A DNA stretch of 64,000 nt from Virgibacillus salexigens (GCF_014905415.1 NZ_BNEO01000007.1:32168-96167), one strand, 5' to 3'; positions 46,475-56,000 are shown, numbered from the stretch's first letter. The notes: generated by a model from the letters alone, not told the origin. A program made the numbers and translations.

Positions 46475-46516
46475 ATAATAAAAAGGCATGAGCCCAGCGA
46501 ACTTCCGGGCTCATGC
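46475..46516 (-). terminator. Terminator of the second DinB gene
   Basis: On the minus strand GCATGAGCCC pairs with GGGCTCATGC and runs into CTTTTTATT. It is related in sequence to the terminator at 45636. Confidence 0.8.
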
Positions 46517-46636
46517 TAATCAAATCTGATAAGAGATGCTGTAGAATCAGTTGAAAGCTTTTATGATGAGTTTGTATCATGGACGTACCAAATAAAGACG
46601 ATTGATGAATATTTACCAATATCATAATCTAGAAGG

Positions 46637-47110
46637 TTAATTAGAAGAAATAGATCGATGTATTCGCTTAATTGTTTCCATATGTAATGCTTCATGGTAA
46701 AAGCTAAATAAAAATGCTTCACCAACCGTGTAAAATGTAACTCCTGCCTTGTTTGTAAATGGCGTTGGCAGCTTTTCATACAAACGCCCTTCAATAAAGG
46801 ATTCTATCCTCGTTTTTTGTTCCGTCAAGACCTCAGCAATCTCTACAAATGAAGGTGGTGCTTCCTCCCAGTTTGCCGGTTTCGTTCCAGCAGCAAAAAA
46901 ACGTCCAAAGTCTTTAGGAATGTTCATTTCTTCCTTTAAAAGACCAAAGACAAGCTTTTCTTGTATAAATGCGATATGTCCGAAGTTCCAACGAATATTA
47001 TTGTTAAAACCTTTCGGAATAAAGTCCGACGTTTCCTCTGGAATTTTCTTCATCGCCTGTTCGGTAATGCTGCGTACGGTTTCCATATGTTTAAAAATGG
47101 TTTGTTCCAA
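46637..47110 (-). CDS. DinB-superfamily protein
   Basis: 157 residues. Four-helix DinB fold, with histidines in NFGHIAFIQEKL and FYHEALHMETIKRIHR as the likely metal site. The TTG at 47110 is preceded by GGGAGGG at 6 nt, while the upstream ATG (47131) has no ribosome binding site, so the shorter form is chosen. Function unknown within this large family. Confidence 0.85.
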   Translation of the reverse strand: MEQTIFKHMETVRSITEQAMKKIPEETSDFIPKGFNNNIRWNFGHIAFIQEKLVFGLLKEEMNIPKDFGRFFAAGTKPANWEEAPPSFVEIAEVLTEQKTRIESFIEGRLYEKLPTPFTNKAGVTFYTVGEAFLFSFYHEALHMETIKRIHRSISSN

Positions 47111-47222
47111 GAAAAACCCTCCCATATTCATGATCTCTGTTAGTCATTTCGTCATTATTATCCTTTTTTCCTGCTAGATAGTAAGAGATTATATCTATAG
47201 AGGACGGTATGATGATGAAATA

Positions 47223-47609
47223 TTAAGAACTTTTCATTCGTCGCGATCGACGTTCCATTGCTTCATAGTAATCAAGCGTACATTCAATTCGTTGCAAGTA
47301 TTTTTTTCGTTCGGCAATTTCTATTTCTACTTTTTCTTTATGGCTTTGAATCAGCTCTTTTCGATGATGGATGGTTTCTTCCCCTTGATGAAATAATTTT
47401 ACGTATTGCTTAATATCGATAATAGGCATATTGGTAGATCGAAGTACCATAATAAACTGAATACATTCTAAATTCGTCTCATTATATACACGTACGCCAT
47501 TTTTATCTCTTTCAATGACAGGAATTAAACCTTCTTTTTCATAATAGCGTAGTGTAGACGGGGACAGGTTAGTCATTTCTGATATTTCATTAATAGAATA
47601 ATAGGTCAT
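47223..47609 (-). CDS. MerR-family regulator (AdhR-like)
   Basis: 128 residues. MerR winged helix at 1-70 (YSINEISEMTNLSPSTLRYY), then a coiled-coil dimer helix (about 80-118). No C-terminal metal-binding cysteines. Divergent from a DJ-1/reductase operon, as AdhR is from adhA-yraA in Bacillus, where it responds to carbonyl electrophiles. Confidence 0.9.
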   Translation of the reverse strand: MTYYSINEISEMTNLSPSTLRYYEKEGLIPVIERDKNGVRVYNETNLECIQFIMVLRSTNMPIIDIKQYVKLFHQGEETIHHRKELIQSHKEKVEIEIAERKKYLQRIECTLDYYEAMERRSRRMKSS

Positions 47610-47635
47610 TATTATTTCTCCTTAAGGCATTATAG

Positions 47636-47666
47636 TTGCGTTAAAGTGTACTTTAACGGATATGAT
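47636..47666 (+). promoter_or_regulatory. MerR-type promoter and operator
   Basis: TTGCGT (47636-47641) and TATGAT (47661-47666) are 19 bp apart, the overlong spacing that MerR activators correct by DNA distortion. The spacer carries the dyad CGTTAAAGT-GT-ACTTTAACG (47639-47658). Confidence 0.88.
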
Positions 47667-47703
47667 GAAGATGATCAACTATTAAACGTTAAGGGGGATA
47701 GAA

Positions 47704-48390
47704 ATGAGTAACAAGATACTTGTTGTCGTAACCAGTTTTGAGAAGTATCCAGATCTAAACCGGGCAACTGGCCTATGGCTAGGTGAAGCGGTTCATTTTG
47801 TTAAAAAGGTAACAGAAGCGGGATATAAAGTAGATTACGTCAGTCCTAAGGGAGGATATACTCCAATTGATCCTCATAGTTTAGAAATGGCAGAACCAGT
47901 AGATTGGGATTGGTACCAAAACAAAACGTTTATGAACGAGTTAGGTTCTACCATGAAGCCCGAGGAAGTAAGACCTGATGACTATGCGGCTATTTATTTT
48001 ACTGGTGGCCATGGGGTGGTATGGGATTTCCCTGAGAACCACGAGTTGCAAAAAATAAGTCAACAAATTTATAGAAATGGAGGAATTATTTCTTCCGTCT
48101 GTCATGGTGTAGCGGGGTTGCTTAATATAAAGAATGAAAAAAATGAATTTCTCATTAAAGATAAAAAGGTAACAGGTTTTTCCAATGAAGAAGAAAAACT
48201 AGCTGGAGTAGATGAATATGTCCCATTTCTTACCGAAGATGAAATTGTCAAACGCGGGGCTAACTATCACAAGGCAGAAAAAGCCTATGATGCGTATGCT
48301 ATAGAAGATGGGAGAATAATAACTGGCCAAAATCCTGCGTCAAGTGAAGACGTGGCAGTTCTTGTATTAAATCAGTTAAAGAACGGGTAA
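47704..48390 (+). CDS. DJ-1/PfpI (Hsp31-like) family protein
   Basis: 228 residues. Class I glutamine amidotransferase-like fold with nucleophile C133 and H134 in SVCHGVAGLL, elbow glutamate E28, and TGGHGVVWDFP. Hsp31/YraA-type members act as glyoxalase III, deglycase or chaperone in carbonyl stress. It is the first gene behind the MerR promoter. Confidence 0.9.
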   Translation: MSNKILVVVTSFEKYPDLNRATGLWLGEAVHFVKKVTEAGYKVDYVSPKGGYTPIDPHSLEMAEPVDWDWYQNKTFMNELGSTMKPEEVRPDDYAAIYFTGGHGVVWDFPENHELQKISQQIYRNGGIISSVCHGVAGLLNIKNEKNEFLIKDKKVTGFSNEEEKLAGVDEYVPFLTEDEIVKRGANYHKAEKAYDAYAIEDGRIITGQNPASSEDVAVLVLNQLKNG

Positions 48391-48429
48391 ATATCTATTG
48401 GAATATTTCATTTTATAAGGAGGATGAAG

Positions 48430-49443
48430 ATGAAACAACAGCAACTTATTTTACATGAACGACCGAATGGTTTACCAGATGATAACACTTTTCAATTTAA
48501 AGAGGTAGCAGTAGGAGAGCCTAAAGAAAATCAGTTGTTATTAAAGACATTATATGTGTCTGTAGATCCCTATATGAGAGGGAGAATGTCTGACGGGCCA
48601 TCCTATATTGAGCCTTTCCAAGTAGGTGCTCCTTTGAATGGAGGTATTGTGTCTCAAGTGGTGGAATCGAGGAGTGAATCGTTTGAAAAAGGTGATATTG
48701 TAACTGGGCAGCTCGATTTTCAAGCGTACCATGTTGTTGAGCCAAAACAGGTTCGTAAAGTAGACACTTCTGGTTTAAGTCCGAGCACGGCGCTGGGACC
48801 GCTTGGGATGCCAGGATTAACTGCTTATTTCGGAATGATGCATATTGGTGAACCGAAAGAAGGAGAAACGGTAGTCATTTCGGGTGCTGCAGGGGCAGTT
48901 GGCCAGGTGGCAGGTCAGCTTGCGAAACAAGCAGGTGCGCATGTTATTGGCATCGTTGGTTCAAAAGAGAAGGCTGACTATATAACTAAAACATTGGGAT
49001 TTGAAGGTGCTGTTGAGTATAAGCAAGGAAATGTTTATAAACAATTAAAGGCAGCCTGCCCGAATGGCATCGATGTGTATTTTGAGAATGTAGGTGGAGA
49101 AATCTCTGATGCAGTCTGGCCGTTGTTAAACACTTTTGCGCGTGTACCCGTTTGTGGTGCTATTTCATCCTACAATTTAAAAGCAGGCGAAAAGGATATC
49201 GGTATTCGCGTACAACAGTATCTGATTAAAGCAAGGGCTAAGTTACAAGGCTTTCTCGTAGCAGATTATGCGAGCCATTATAAAGAGGCTTATCAAGTTT
49301 TAGGCAATGGCATATCAAAAGGTGCAATAAAGTATGAGGAAACCATCCATGAAGGATTCCACGCAATTCCTGATGCGTTTCTTGGATTGTTTTCGGGACA
49401 AAACATTGGGAAACAGCTTATAAAAGTGGCAGATGCTGAATAA
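48430..49443 (+). CDS. NADP-dependent medium-chain oxidoreductase (YfmJ-like)
   Basis: 337 residues of the leukotriene B4 dehydrogenase / 2-alkenal reductase group: GroES-like N-domain, then a Rossmann fold with ISGAAGAVGQVAGQLAKQAG (about 154-173); no zinc-ligand cysteines. These enzymes reduce the C=C bond of alpha,beta-unsaturated carbonyls. The ATG at 48430 is 6 nt from AGGAGG; the one at 48424 is too close. Confidence 0.9.
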   Translation: MKQQQLILHERPNGLPDDNTFQFKEVAVGEPKENQLLLKTLYVSVDPYMRGRMSDGPSYIEPFQVGAPLNGGIVSQVVESRSESFEKGDIVTGQLDFQAYHVVEPKQVRKVDTSGLSPSTALGPLGMPGLTAYFGMMHIGEPKEGETVVISGAAGAVGQVAGQLAKQAGAHVIGIVGSKEKADYITKTLGFEGAVEYKQGNVYKQLKAACPNGIDVYFENVGGEISDAVWPLLNTFARVPVCGAISSYNLKAGEKDIGIRVQQYLIKARAKLQGFLVADYASHYKEAYQVLGNGISKGAIKYEETIHEGFHAIPDAFLGLFSGQNIGKQLIKVADAE

Positions 49444-49491
49444 AACACCAATACTTGCCTTAAAGAATAATGATAATGGAGGTTTGTAAAT

Positions 49492-50238
49492 ATGGCGGAT
49501 TGGAAAGGTAAGTCCATCGTAATTACAGGAGCAAGTAGTGGAATTGGTGAAGCGACAGCGGAACGTTTTGTTAAAGAAGGTGCAAATGTTGTTTTAGCAG
49601 CAAGAAGAGAAGATAGACTAGCTGAGATTCAAAGCCGCTTACAACCTTATGCTGGGGAGGTAAAGATAAAAGCAACGGATGTTACTTCCCAGCAAGAAGT
49701 AGAAGCGTTAATACAATATGCCATTCGTGAACATAATCAAGTAGATGTGTTGTTTAATAATGCCGGTTTAATGCCACTTAGTTTCATGAAGAATACGAAG
49801 GTGGATGAGTGGGATCGAATGATTGATGTAAATATTAAAGGTGTGCTGTATGGAATAGCAGCTGTCCTACCACATATGCTAGAGCGAAATGAAGGTCATA
49901 TTCTCACCACATCTTCTATTGCGGGACATGAAGTAATGCCTTCTGGAGCTGTATATTGTGGAACTAAATTTGCTGCGCGTGTAATTATGGAAGGTTTGGG
50001 CAAGGAGATAGCAAAAAGCAATGTCCGTACGACTACCATTTCCCCAGGTGTGGTTGAAACAGAACTTACCAATACGATTACAGACCTAGAAGTTCAAGAA
50101 ATGATGAAACAAGGTTTTGGTGAAGGAATGGTTCCTCTTGAAAGCTCGGATATAGGAGAAGCTGTCTTTTATGCTGTAAACCAACCACAAAATGTCGATG
50201 TGGGTGAAATCATTGTTAAGCCAACAAATCAACAATAA
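49492..50238 (+). CDS. Short-chain dehydrogenase/reductase
   Basis: 248 residues. Classical SDR: cofactor motif TGASSGIG (12-19), NNAG (89-92), catalytic Y155 and K159 in YCGTK. R38-R39 after the second strand suggests NADP(H). Last gene of the operon; probably reduces a carbonyl compound. Confidence 0.92.
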   Translation: MADWKGKSIVITGASSGIGEATAERFVKEGANVVLAARREDRLAEIQSRLQPYAGEVKIKATDVTSQQEVEALIQYAIREHNQVDVLFNNAGLMPLSFMKNTKVDEWDRMIDVNIKGVLYGIAAVLPHMLERNEGHILTTSSIAGHEVMPSGAVYCGTKFAARVIMEGLGKEIAKSNVRTTTISPGVVETELTNTITDLEVQEMMKQGFGEGMVPLESSDIGEAVFYAVNQPQNVDVGEIIVKPTNQQ

Positions 50239-50256
50239 TTAAATAGTAGTGATAGG

Positions 50257-50288
50257 AAGCAGGCACATAAAACGTGCTTGCTTTTTTT
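50257..50288 (+). terminator. Terminator of the detoxification operon
   Basis: AAGCAGGCAC pairs with GTGCTTGCTT around ATAAAAC, then T7. Confidence 0.9.
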
Positions 50289-50365
50289 CTTTTTTAAGGA
50301 AAAAACGCTCTTACTTTTGTAATTCCAGGCAAAAAGGATACAATAGCTGTGAAAGGAGTTTATGC

Positions 50366-51238
50366 ATGACTACGAACTATGAAATACCAGAAAACATTAC
50401 AAAATTAGTAAGTACGTATAAACGGAATCAAGATTCTTACAATGAATTAATTCGTAATGGCGGCTATCTACCGCCAAATCAAGAATTATTGATAGATGCG
50501 ATTACAGCATTAAGCATGAGAAAGAATATCTTATTAAAAGGACCAACTGGAGCAGGAAAGACAAAATTTGCTGAAACACTCTCTAGTCTTTTTCAACAGC
50601 CGATGTTTAATGTTAATTGCTCTGTAGACTTGGACGCTGAGAGTCTATTAGGGTTTAAGACCCTTGCTTATGAGGGAGATAAACAAGTAATTGACTTTGT
50701 ACCTGGGCCAGTAATTAATGCAATGCAACATGGCACCTTCTTATATATTGATGAAATTAACATGGCCAAACCAGAGACGTTGCCATTAATTAATGGTGTG
50801 CTTGATTACCGAAGAACGATTACCAATCCATTTACGAATGAGATTGTAACCGCAAATGAAGGGTTTAATGTAATTGCAGCAATTAATGAGGGGTATGTAG
50901 GCACGGTCCCATTAAATGAAGCACTGAAAAATCGGTTTGTGGTAATTGAGATTCCATATATTGAAGGAGAACAGCTGAAGCAATTAATAGAAACGAATAC
51001 ACAATTAAAAGACAGAAAAACCATTGACTTATTTGTTAAATTATCAAGTGATTTAATTCAAGCAGTCTACCAAGGCAAGGTAGCTGAAGATGCTGCTTCC
51101 ATTCGTGCTTTATTGGATGCTTGTGATTTGAGCACGTTTATTCCAGCAAGACGCGCGATACAACGAGCGATCATTGATAAACTAGATGAAGATCGCGAAC
51201 GTGAATTTGTATTGAACTTAACGGAAACCCTTTTCTAG
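50366..51238 (+). CDS. MoxR-type AAA ATPase (YojN/NorQ-like)
   Basis: 290 residues. Walker A GPTGAGKT (59-66), Walker B FLYIDEIN, sensor AAINEGY and arginine finger region [11 protein letters not shown]. MoxR/NorQ ATPases pair with a VWA protein to insert metal cofactors or remodel partner enzymes; the VWA gene follows by 14 nt. The open frame extends to 50249 through the preceding terminator, so the ATG at 50366 behind AAAGGAG is used. Confidence 0.9.
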   Translation: MTTNYEIPENITKLVSTYKRNQDSYNELIRNGGYLPPNQELLIDAITALSMRKNILLKGPTGAGKTKFAETLSSLFQQPMFNVNCSVDLDAESLLGFKTLAYEGDKQVIDFVPGPVINAMQHGTFLYIDEINMAKPETLPLINGVLDYRRTITNPFTNEIVTANEGFNVIAAINEGYVGTVPLNEALKNRFVVIEIPYIEGEQLKQLIETNTQLKDRKTIDLFVKLSSDLIQAVYQGKVAEDAASIRALLDACDLSTFIPARRAIQRAIIDKLDEDREREFVLNLTETLF

Positions 51239-51252
51239 ATAGGAGAATGAGT

Positions 51253-53163
51253 ATGTATCGTTTTCATGATTCGAAAGTAGATACGAATTTATTTCGACAG
51301 TTACAAGACCTTACTACTGTACTCTCAGGTAATTCAGAGTTAACGTTTGAATACAGTTTTGGGTCGTATATGGATTTAGTCGACATGAAAGTGACAGCAA
51401 GTAGGACATGGGATACGGTTCAAGCAGATATGCAAGCAGCTGGCCTAAAAACCGATGTATTGCTACGAACGATTGGGTCATTTCGATATGCAAACATACC
51501 AGCAATGAAAGACTTTCTGGAGATAGCAGGTGAATCTTCATTACCAAAATTCGCTACTCAATTATTTGCTTTGTTTGAAGATATTCGGTTAGAAGAAACG
51601 ATTAAACAAGAACGACCTGGTACACGGCGGTTATTTGAAGTACGAAAAAACTATTATCGGCATAAATTTGAAAATGAGCGAGCTGCTCATGTAACGAGGG
51701 GGCTGCCACTAGATGAATTGTTTTGCTTAATTTATTTAACACTTCAATCGAATCGTCCAGACCCGAGTTTTCCTGGAGCAACCGACGAGCAACTTGAGCA
51801 ATTAAAAAAGTTGAACACCCTCATTTATTCCGTATTTGAAGCAAGAAACACGTATCAGATTTCGCAAATTGCGGCAACTATTGTTACCCAATTACAACAA
51901 TTATACAAGGATACTGTTCATCAGTATTTTGTGTTTCCAATTATGCATATTGATAATTATGAGAAAAACACCCTATTCGATGAGTTAACGCGCACAGATG
52001 AGCTAGCAAATGATGATAAAGAAGAACTAAATGAGGATAAGAATGAGTATATTGACGAACAGTTCTCTACATGGCATAGGGAAAATGAAAATAGTGATCG
52101 GAAGCAAACCTTTCTCCAATTTGAACTGGAAGTTGGTACAAAAACAAATGTTTTGGGAAATGGAGCCAGGGAAACCGAAGATGGGGATCAAGCAATGGGT
52201 ACGATTCAAGGATCGTCTGGACAAACTAACAATAATGATTATTCGGATTTAGAATCACTAGATAAGCAAGAGACGAAGCAAGGAAGCAGCGGAGAAAATA
52301 GATACGGAGAAGAAAATAAAGATGCTGTTAAACTGGAAAAAGAAGCAGATCCGCCAACAAAAGAACAGATGGATTTATATCACGAGTATATGCTTGAGGT
52401 TGAGCCGTTTAAACGAAAATTATCCAATGTGATAAAGAAAACAATCGAGCATAAGGTGAATGCTCCGAGAAAAGATTTGATGGTTGGTAGACTATCCAAA
52501 AAATTATTACCAATCGTACTTGATGAAAAACCACGTCTGTTTTATAAAAAAAACCAAGAATCGAAAGAGTTTGATGCCGCATTTACATTATTAGTAGACT
52601 GTTCTGCTTCGATGCAAGGTAAGATGGAGGAAACGAAACGTGGGATTGTATTATTTCATGAGGTTTTAACCTCCTTCCATATTCCTCATTCCATTGTTGG
52701 TTTTTGGGAAGATGCAATGGAAGTGAAGGAGCATTATCAACCGAATTATGTCCACCGAATTCACTCGTTTTCTGACTCTTTCTATGAATCTCAGGGGGCG
52801 AAAATGATGCAATTGGAACCCCGGGAAGACAATCGTGATGGATTCAGTATTCGGGTAGCAACAGAAGAATTAGAGAAGCGCCGTGAAAAGAATAAGTTTT
52901 TACTTGTTTTTTCAGATGGCGAACCTGCTGCTGCGAATTATAATCAAAATGGGATAGTCGATACAAACCTTGCTGTACTTGAAGCTCGTAAGAAAGGAAT
53001 AGAGGTAATTGGGATATTTCTTGCTGATGGTGCAGTAGATGAATCAGAAGACCAGTTAATGCGTAATATTTATGGGAAAGAGCGGGTTATTGTACCTAGT
53101 GTTTCAGAACTTCCAGAGCATTTTGCTCCGTTATTGAAAAAGTTATTATTAAAGGTTATTTGA
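51253..53163 (+). CDS. VWA-domain protein (YojO/NorD-like)
   Basis: 636 residues. An N-terminal helical half, an acidic low-complexity linker (about 250-380), and a C-terminal von Willebrand A domain with the MIDAS motif DCSASM and FSDGEP. It forms the standard MoxR-VWA pair with the gene upstream. No denitrification enzyme is in the window, so the client is unknown. The ATG at 51253 has correct spacing from ATAGGAG. Confidence 0.9.
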   Translation: MYRFHDSKVDTNLFRQLQDLTTVLSGNSELTFEYSFGSYMDLVDMKVTASRTWDTVQADMQAAGLKTDVLLRTIGSFRYANIPAMKDFLEIAGESSLPKFATQLFALFEDIRLEETIKQERPGTRRLFEVRKNYYRHKFENERAAHVTRGLPLDELFCLIYLTLQSNRPDPSFPGATDEQLEQLKKLNTLIYSVFEARNTYQISQIAATIVTQLQQLYKDTVHQYFVFPIMHIDNYEKNTLFDELTRTDELANDDKEELNEDKNEYIDEQFSTWHRENENSDRKQTFLQFELEVGTKTNVLGNGARETEDGDQAMGTIQGSSGQTNNNDYSDLESLDKQETKQGSSGENRYGEENKDAVKLEKEADPPTKEQMDLYHEYMLEVEPFKRKLSNVIKKTIEHKVNAPRKDLMVGRLSKKLLPIVLDEKPRLFYKKNQESKEFDAAFTLLVDCSASMQGKMEETKRGIVLFHEVLTSFHIPHSIVGFWEDAMEVKEHYQPNYVHRIHSFSDSFYESQGAKMMQLEPREDNRDGFSIRVATEELEKRREKNKFLLVFSDGEPAAANYNQNGIVDTNLAVLEARKKGIEVIGIFLADGAVDESEDQLMRNIYGKERVIVPSVSELPEHFAPLLKKLLLKVI

Positions 53164-53199
53164 TCATTTAATGATTACCAACGAAAGTGAAGTGGAAAA

Positions 53200-53658
53200 A
53201 TGAACCTCCAAATCCGAGAGGTGAGTAAAGATAATTGGAAGACGATCGCTTGCCTGTCTGTTAGTCAAGAGCAAGAAGCGTTTATCGAAAGCAATTCATT
53301 CTCGATATTACAATCTATCTTTGAGGAAGAATGGTATTCCGTAGGATTGTATGTTGACGATAAAGCAATTGGATATGCGATGTATGGAGAGGATAAGGAC
53401 AGCGGTGATATTTGGCTTGATCGTTTTATGGTGGATAGGCATGCTCAAGGCAACGGATATGCAGCAAAACTATTGCCTAAACTATTATCGCTTATTGAAA
53501 AGCAGTATGATTATCCAGCTCATATTTATTTGAGTGTCACATCAGATAATATTCACGCACAACAGTTTTATAGGAAGTTCGGTTTTCGTTTTAATGGGGA
53601 ACAAGATAATAATGGTCTGATTCCCGGAATGATAATGGTCCGATATAATCAGTCATAA
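53200..53658 (+). CDS. GNAT-family N-acetyltransferase
   Basis: 152 residues. The acetyl-CoA loop is at FMVDRHAQGNGYAAKLLPKL (V-x-x-x-x-Q-G-x-G pattern, about 80-100), and the C-terminal NIHAQQFYRKFGFRFNG is the usual end of the fold. Spermidine/diamine acetyltransferase-like in appearance; acceptor unproved. Confidence 0.88.
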   Translation: MNLQIREVSKDNWKTIACLSVSQEQEAFIESNSFSILQSIFEEEWYSVGLYVDDKAIGYAMYGEDKDSGDIWLDRFMVDRHAQGNGYAAKLLPKLLSLIEKQYDYPAHIYLSVTSDNIHAQQFYRKFGFRFNGEQDNNGLIPGMIMVRYNQS

Positions 53659-53663
53659 ACTAT

Positions 53664-53707
53664 AACGTTCTGGTTTTCGATTTTTTTCGGAGCCTGAACG
53701 TTTTTAA
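53664..53707 (+). terminator. Terminator after the GNAT gene
   Basis: AACGTTCTGG pairs with CCTGAACGTT (one mismatch) around a T-rich loop, followed by TTT. Confidence 0.7.
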
Positions 53708-53902
53708 TATACGTATTGTTGGAAGCATTCATCTTTTCGCTGAAAATCCGACAGGAATCCGTTTTTTGCTAAAAAGTTGTAATAATATGGAATCTTATTA
53801 GCAATCATTTACAAAAATAATAGATTTTTATCTGATTCTGCGATAAAATTGAGGAAATATTTGAAATTATGATAACTGAGATACAGAAAAGGGATGTAGC
53901 GG

Positions 53903-54577
53903 ATGACATATCGTAGCAACGTGTTTAAATTTCTTTTTTCCACGGAGGATCATTTATTTCGAATAAAGAAAGCAGAGAAATTACATAATCTGTGGAAAAT
54001 GAATAGTCTACTTCTATTGAGCGCAGTCATCTTATATGCGTGGATGGCGTATTTGGGAATAGGAACAAATTTTCTTTCCAATGGCGCTGTAGGGCTCACC
54101 CCGCTGGAATATGAACAACAGAAGTTCTGGTTCTTAATAGGAAGGGTCCTATACGCCTTATTAATTGCGGCCTTTATATTATTTATTCCTTCGTTGATTT
54201 ATTATGCTATTACAGGTATCCCTTATCAAAAACTAGTAATCTTGCAACAAGTGGTACTACTAGTTATGTTATTGGAGCGGTTGATTTGGATTCCCCTTGC
54301 CCTTTTTAATGGCTTGGACTGGTACGTTTCCCCATTGTCTTTGGGTATTATTGCTTCCTACTTATTCGATCATGCTTATCCTATTTACTTTTTTGGAGCA
54401 ATTTCATTGTTCCAGATTTGGATAATTTGGTTTCAAGTTACGTTTATAGGTTATTTATCAGAAATAAAAAAGCGATGGCTATGGGTAATTATCGTCGGAT
54501 TACATATTTTTTATTGGGCACTTGCCGCTTTATTAGCATTTGCTGATCAATACATCATAAATGGGTGGTTTGGGTAA
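53903..54577 (+). CDS. Multi-pass membrane protein
   Basis: 224 residues with about five hydrophobic segments (near 34-54, 75-110, 115-135, 145-175 and 190-216), Yip1-like in layout. The cytoplasmic N-terminus is charged (FLFSTEDHLFRIKKAEKL). It overlaps the adaptor gene by one base (TAATG), so the two products likely work together. Family not recognised with confidence. Confidence 0.75.
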   Translation: MTYRSNVFKFLFSTEDHLFRIKKAEKLHNLWKMNSLLLLSAVILYAWMAYLGIGTNFLSNGAVGLTPLEYEQQKFWFLIGRVLYALLIAAFILFIPSLIYYAITGIPYQKLVILQQVVLLVMLLERLIWIPLALFNGLDWYVSPLSLGIIASYLFDHAYPIYFFGAISLFQIWIIWFQVTFIGYLSEIKKRWLWVIIVGLHIFYWALAALLAFADQYIINGWFG

Positions 54578-55968
54578 TGCGAAAATATAAAAAGCGTTTC
54601 CTGCAAGCAGCAGTTATCTTATTTATTGGTTTGAACTTTATTCTAGTCTATATCGATAAGGAAGAAAAGGTTGATCGAATTGCCTATATATCGGAGTGGT
54701 CAAAGGCTTTTCAAACAGATTTAGAAGAAAACCTTCATACTTCAGGAGTCTTAACAGCAGTGGATGAGAATTATGTGTACTTTGATGAACAGGCAGGGAG
54801 TTTTGCTGAGTTTTTAGTTGAAAAGGGGGACCAAGTAACTAACGGTGACCCCCTGTTTTCTTATACAGTAGATAATTATTATGAAGCCGAATCGCAGTTA
54901 CTACAAGCAATCACGCAACTAGAAGGCGAAATAACAGCAATTCAACAAGCTATTTCGCAAATGAATGCTGTCCAAATTCCGCAGACGAATACAGAAGCCC
55001 CGCCATCTTTAGAAATTACCGAAGAAGAAATACAAGTAGAATTTCCGCAAGACCCAATACAAGCTGCAATTGTGAAGGAGCAATACCTTGTTGAGAAAGA
55101 GAAAGAGCTGGCTCAAAAAAATGCTGCATTAACGAGCATGGAAGACCAGTTAACAGAACTTCAATCAACTGGAGATACGATCACAGTAGAAAGTCCATAT
55201 TCAGGAAGTGTAGCTGCCATTTCACCAGAATTAAAAGACCCTATTATGATAATCGAAAGTCAAGAACTGCAAGCAGAAGGGGAATTATCTGAACAAGATC
55301 GAGCAGCAATCGAAACTGGTCAGCCCGTAGAAATAGAAGTAGTTGAGAAGGATATTCATTTACAAGGAACGATTGAACAGGTAAGTGATAAGCCAAAAGA
55401 TACACCTACTGTAAATGATGCTAGTATTTATCCGTTCATTGTAAGCTTACAAGATGATGGTCATGATAGTGGAACAGCAGAAGCTACACTACCATCAGAC
55501 GAATCAGCAGATGAAACCGTGCCTACTGAAGGTAGAGATACCCAGGATAACCAAACAGACCTCCCAGAAAAAGAAGTAGACAAAGAAAACAACGTTGATC
55601 AGCAGTTGCCAGAAAAAACAAATTTGTTACCTGGTTATCATACGAGACTAGTGATTACAACGAAGTCATCTATGCAAGCGACTGCCCTTTTTGAAGAGAT
55701 GGTTCATCAAAATACAGTATGGAAAATGACAAATGAAGGGAAGATTATGGAACAGCAAATCGAATCAGGGATTTTGATGAATAAAATGCTTGAGATAACT
55801 TCCGGTGTCCAACCTAATGAATGGGTGGCGGGAAATCCTGAGAGTCAACTTCGTAATCAAGCTGCTTTTATTACACCGTTAAAATGGGGTAATGGGTTTA
55901 GAAGCACAATAAACCCTAAGGAAATAAAATGGTACGAACCACTCCTTACTGGGTTGGTATCAAGGTAA
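54577..55968 (+). CDS. HlyD-like membrane fusion/adaptor protein
   Basis: 463 residues. An N-terminal membrane anchor (8-26), a biotinyl-lipoyl-like half (FAEFLVEKGDQVTNGDPLFS, about 80-100), a coiled-coil hairpin (100-190), the second lipoyl half (ITVESPYSGSVAAISPEL) and a beta-barrel region interrupted by an acidic low-complexity insert (about 300-350). Such adaptors normally serve an ABC or RND pump; here the only partner is the membrane protein upstream. The ATG at 54577 overlaps that gene's stop. Confidence 0.82.
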   Translation: MRKYKKRFLQAAVILFIGLNFILVYIDKEEKVDRIAYISEWSKAFQTDLEENLHTSGVLTAVDENYVYFDEQAGSFAEFLVEKGDQVTNGDPLFSYTVDNYYEAESQLLQAITQLEGEITAIQQAISQMNAVQIPQTNTEAPPSLEITEEEIQVEFPQDPIQAAIVKEQYLVEKEKELAQKNAALTSMEDQLTELQSTGDTITVESPYSGSVAAISPELKDPIMIIESQELQAEGELSEQDRAAIETGQPVEIEVVEKDIHLQGTIEQVSDKPKDTPTVNDASIYPFIVSLQDDGHDSGTAEATLPSDESADETVPTEGRDTQDNQTDLPEKEVDKENNVDQQLPEKTNLLPGYHTRLVITTKSSMQATALFEEMVHQNTVWKMTNEGKIMEQQIESGILMNKMLEITSGVQPNEWVAGNPESQLRNQAAFITPLKWGNGFRSTINPKEIKWYEPLLTGLVSR

Positions 55969-55998
55969 AAAGAAATCGGTTCATTGCCGATTTCTTTC
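55969..55998. terminator. Bidirectional terminator
   Basis: AAAGAAATCGG pairs with CCGATTTCTTT around TTCATTG. It serves both the adaptor gene and the convergent YihY gene. Confidence 0.85.
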
Positions 55999-56000
55999 TG

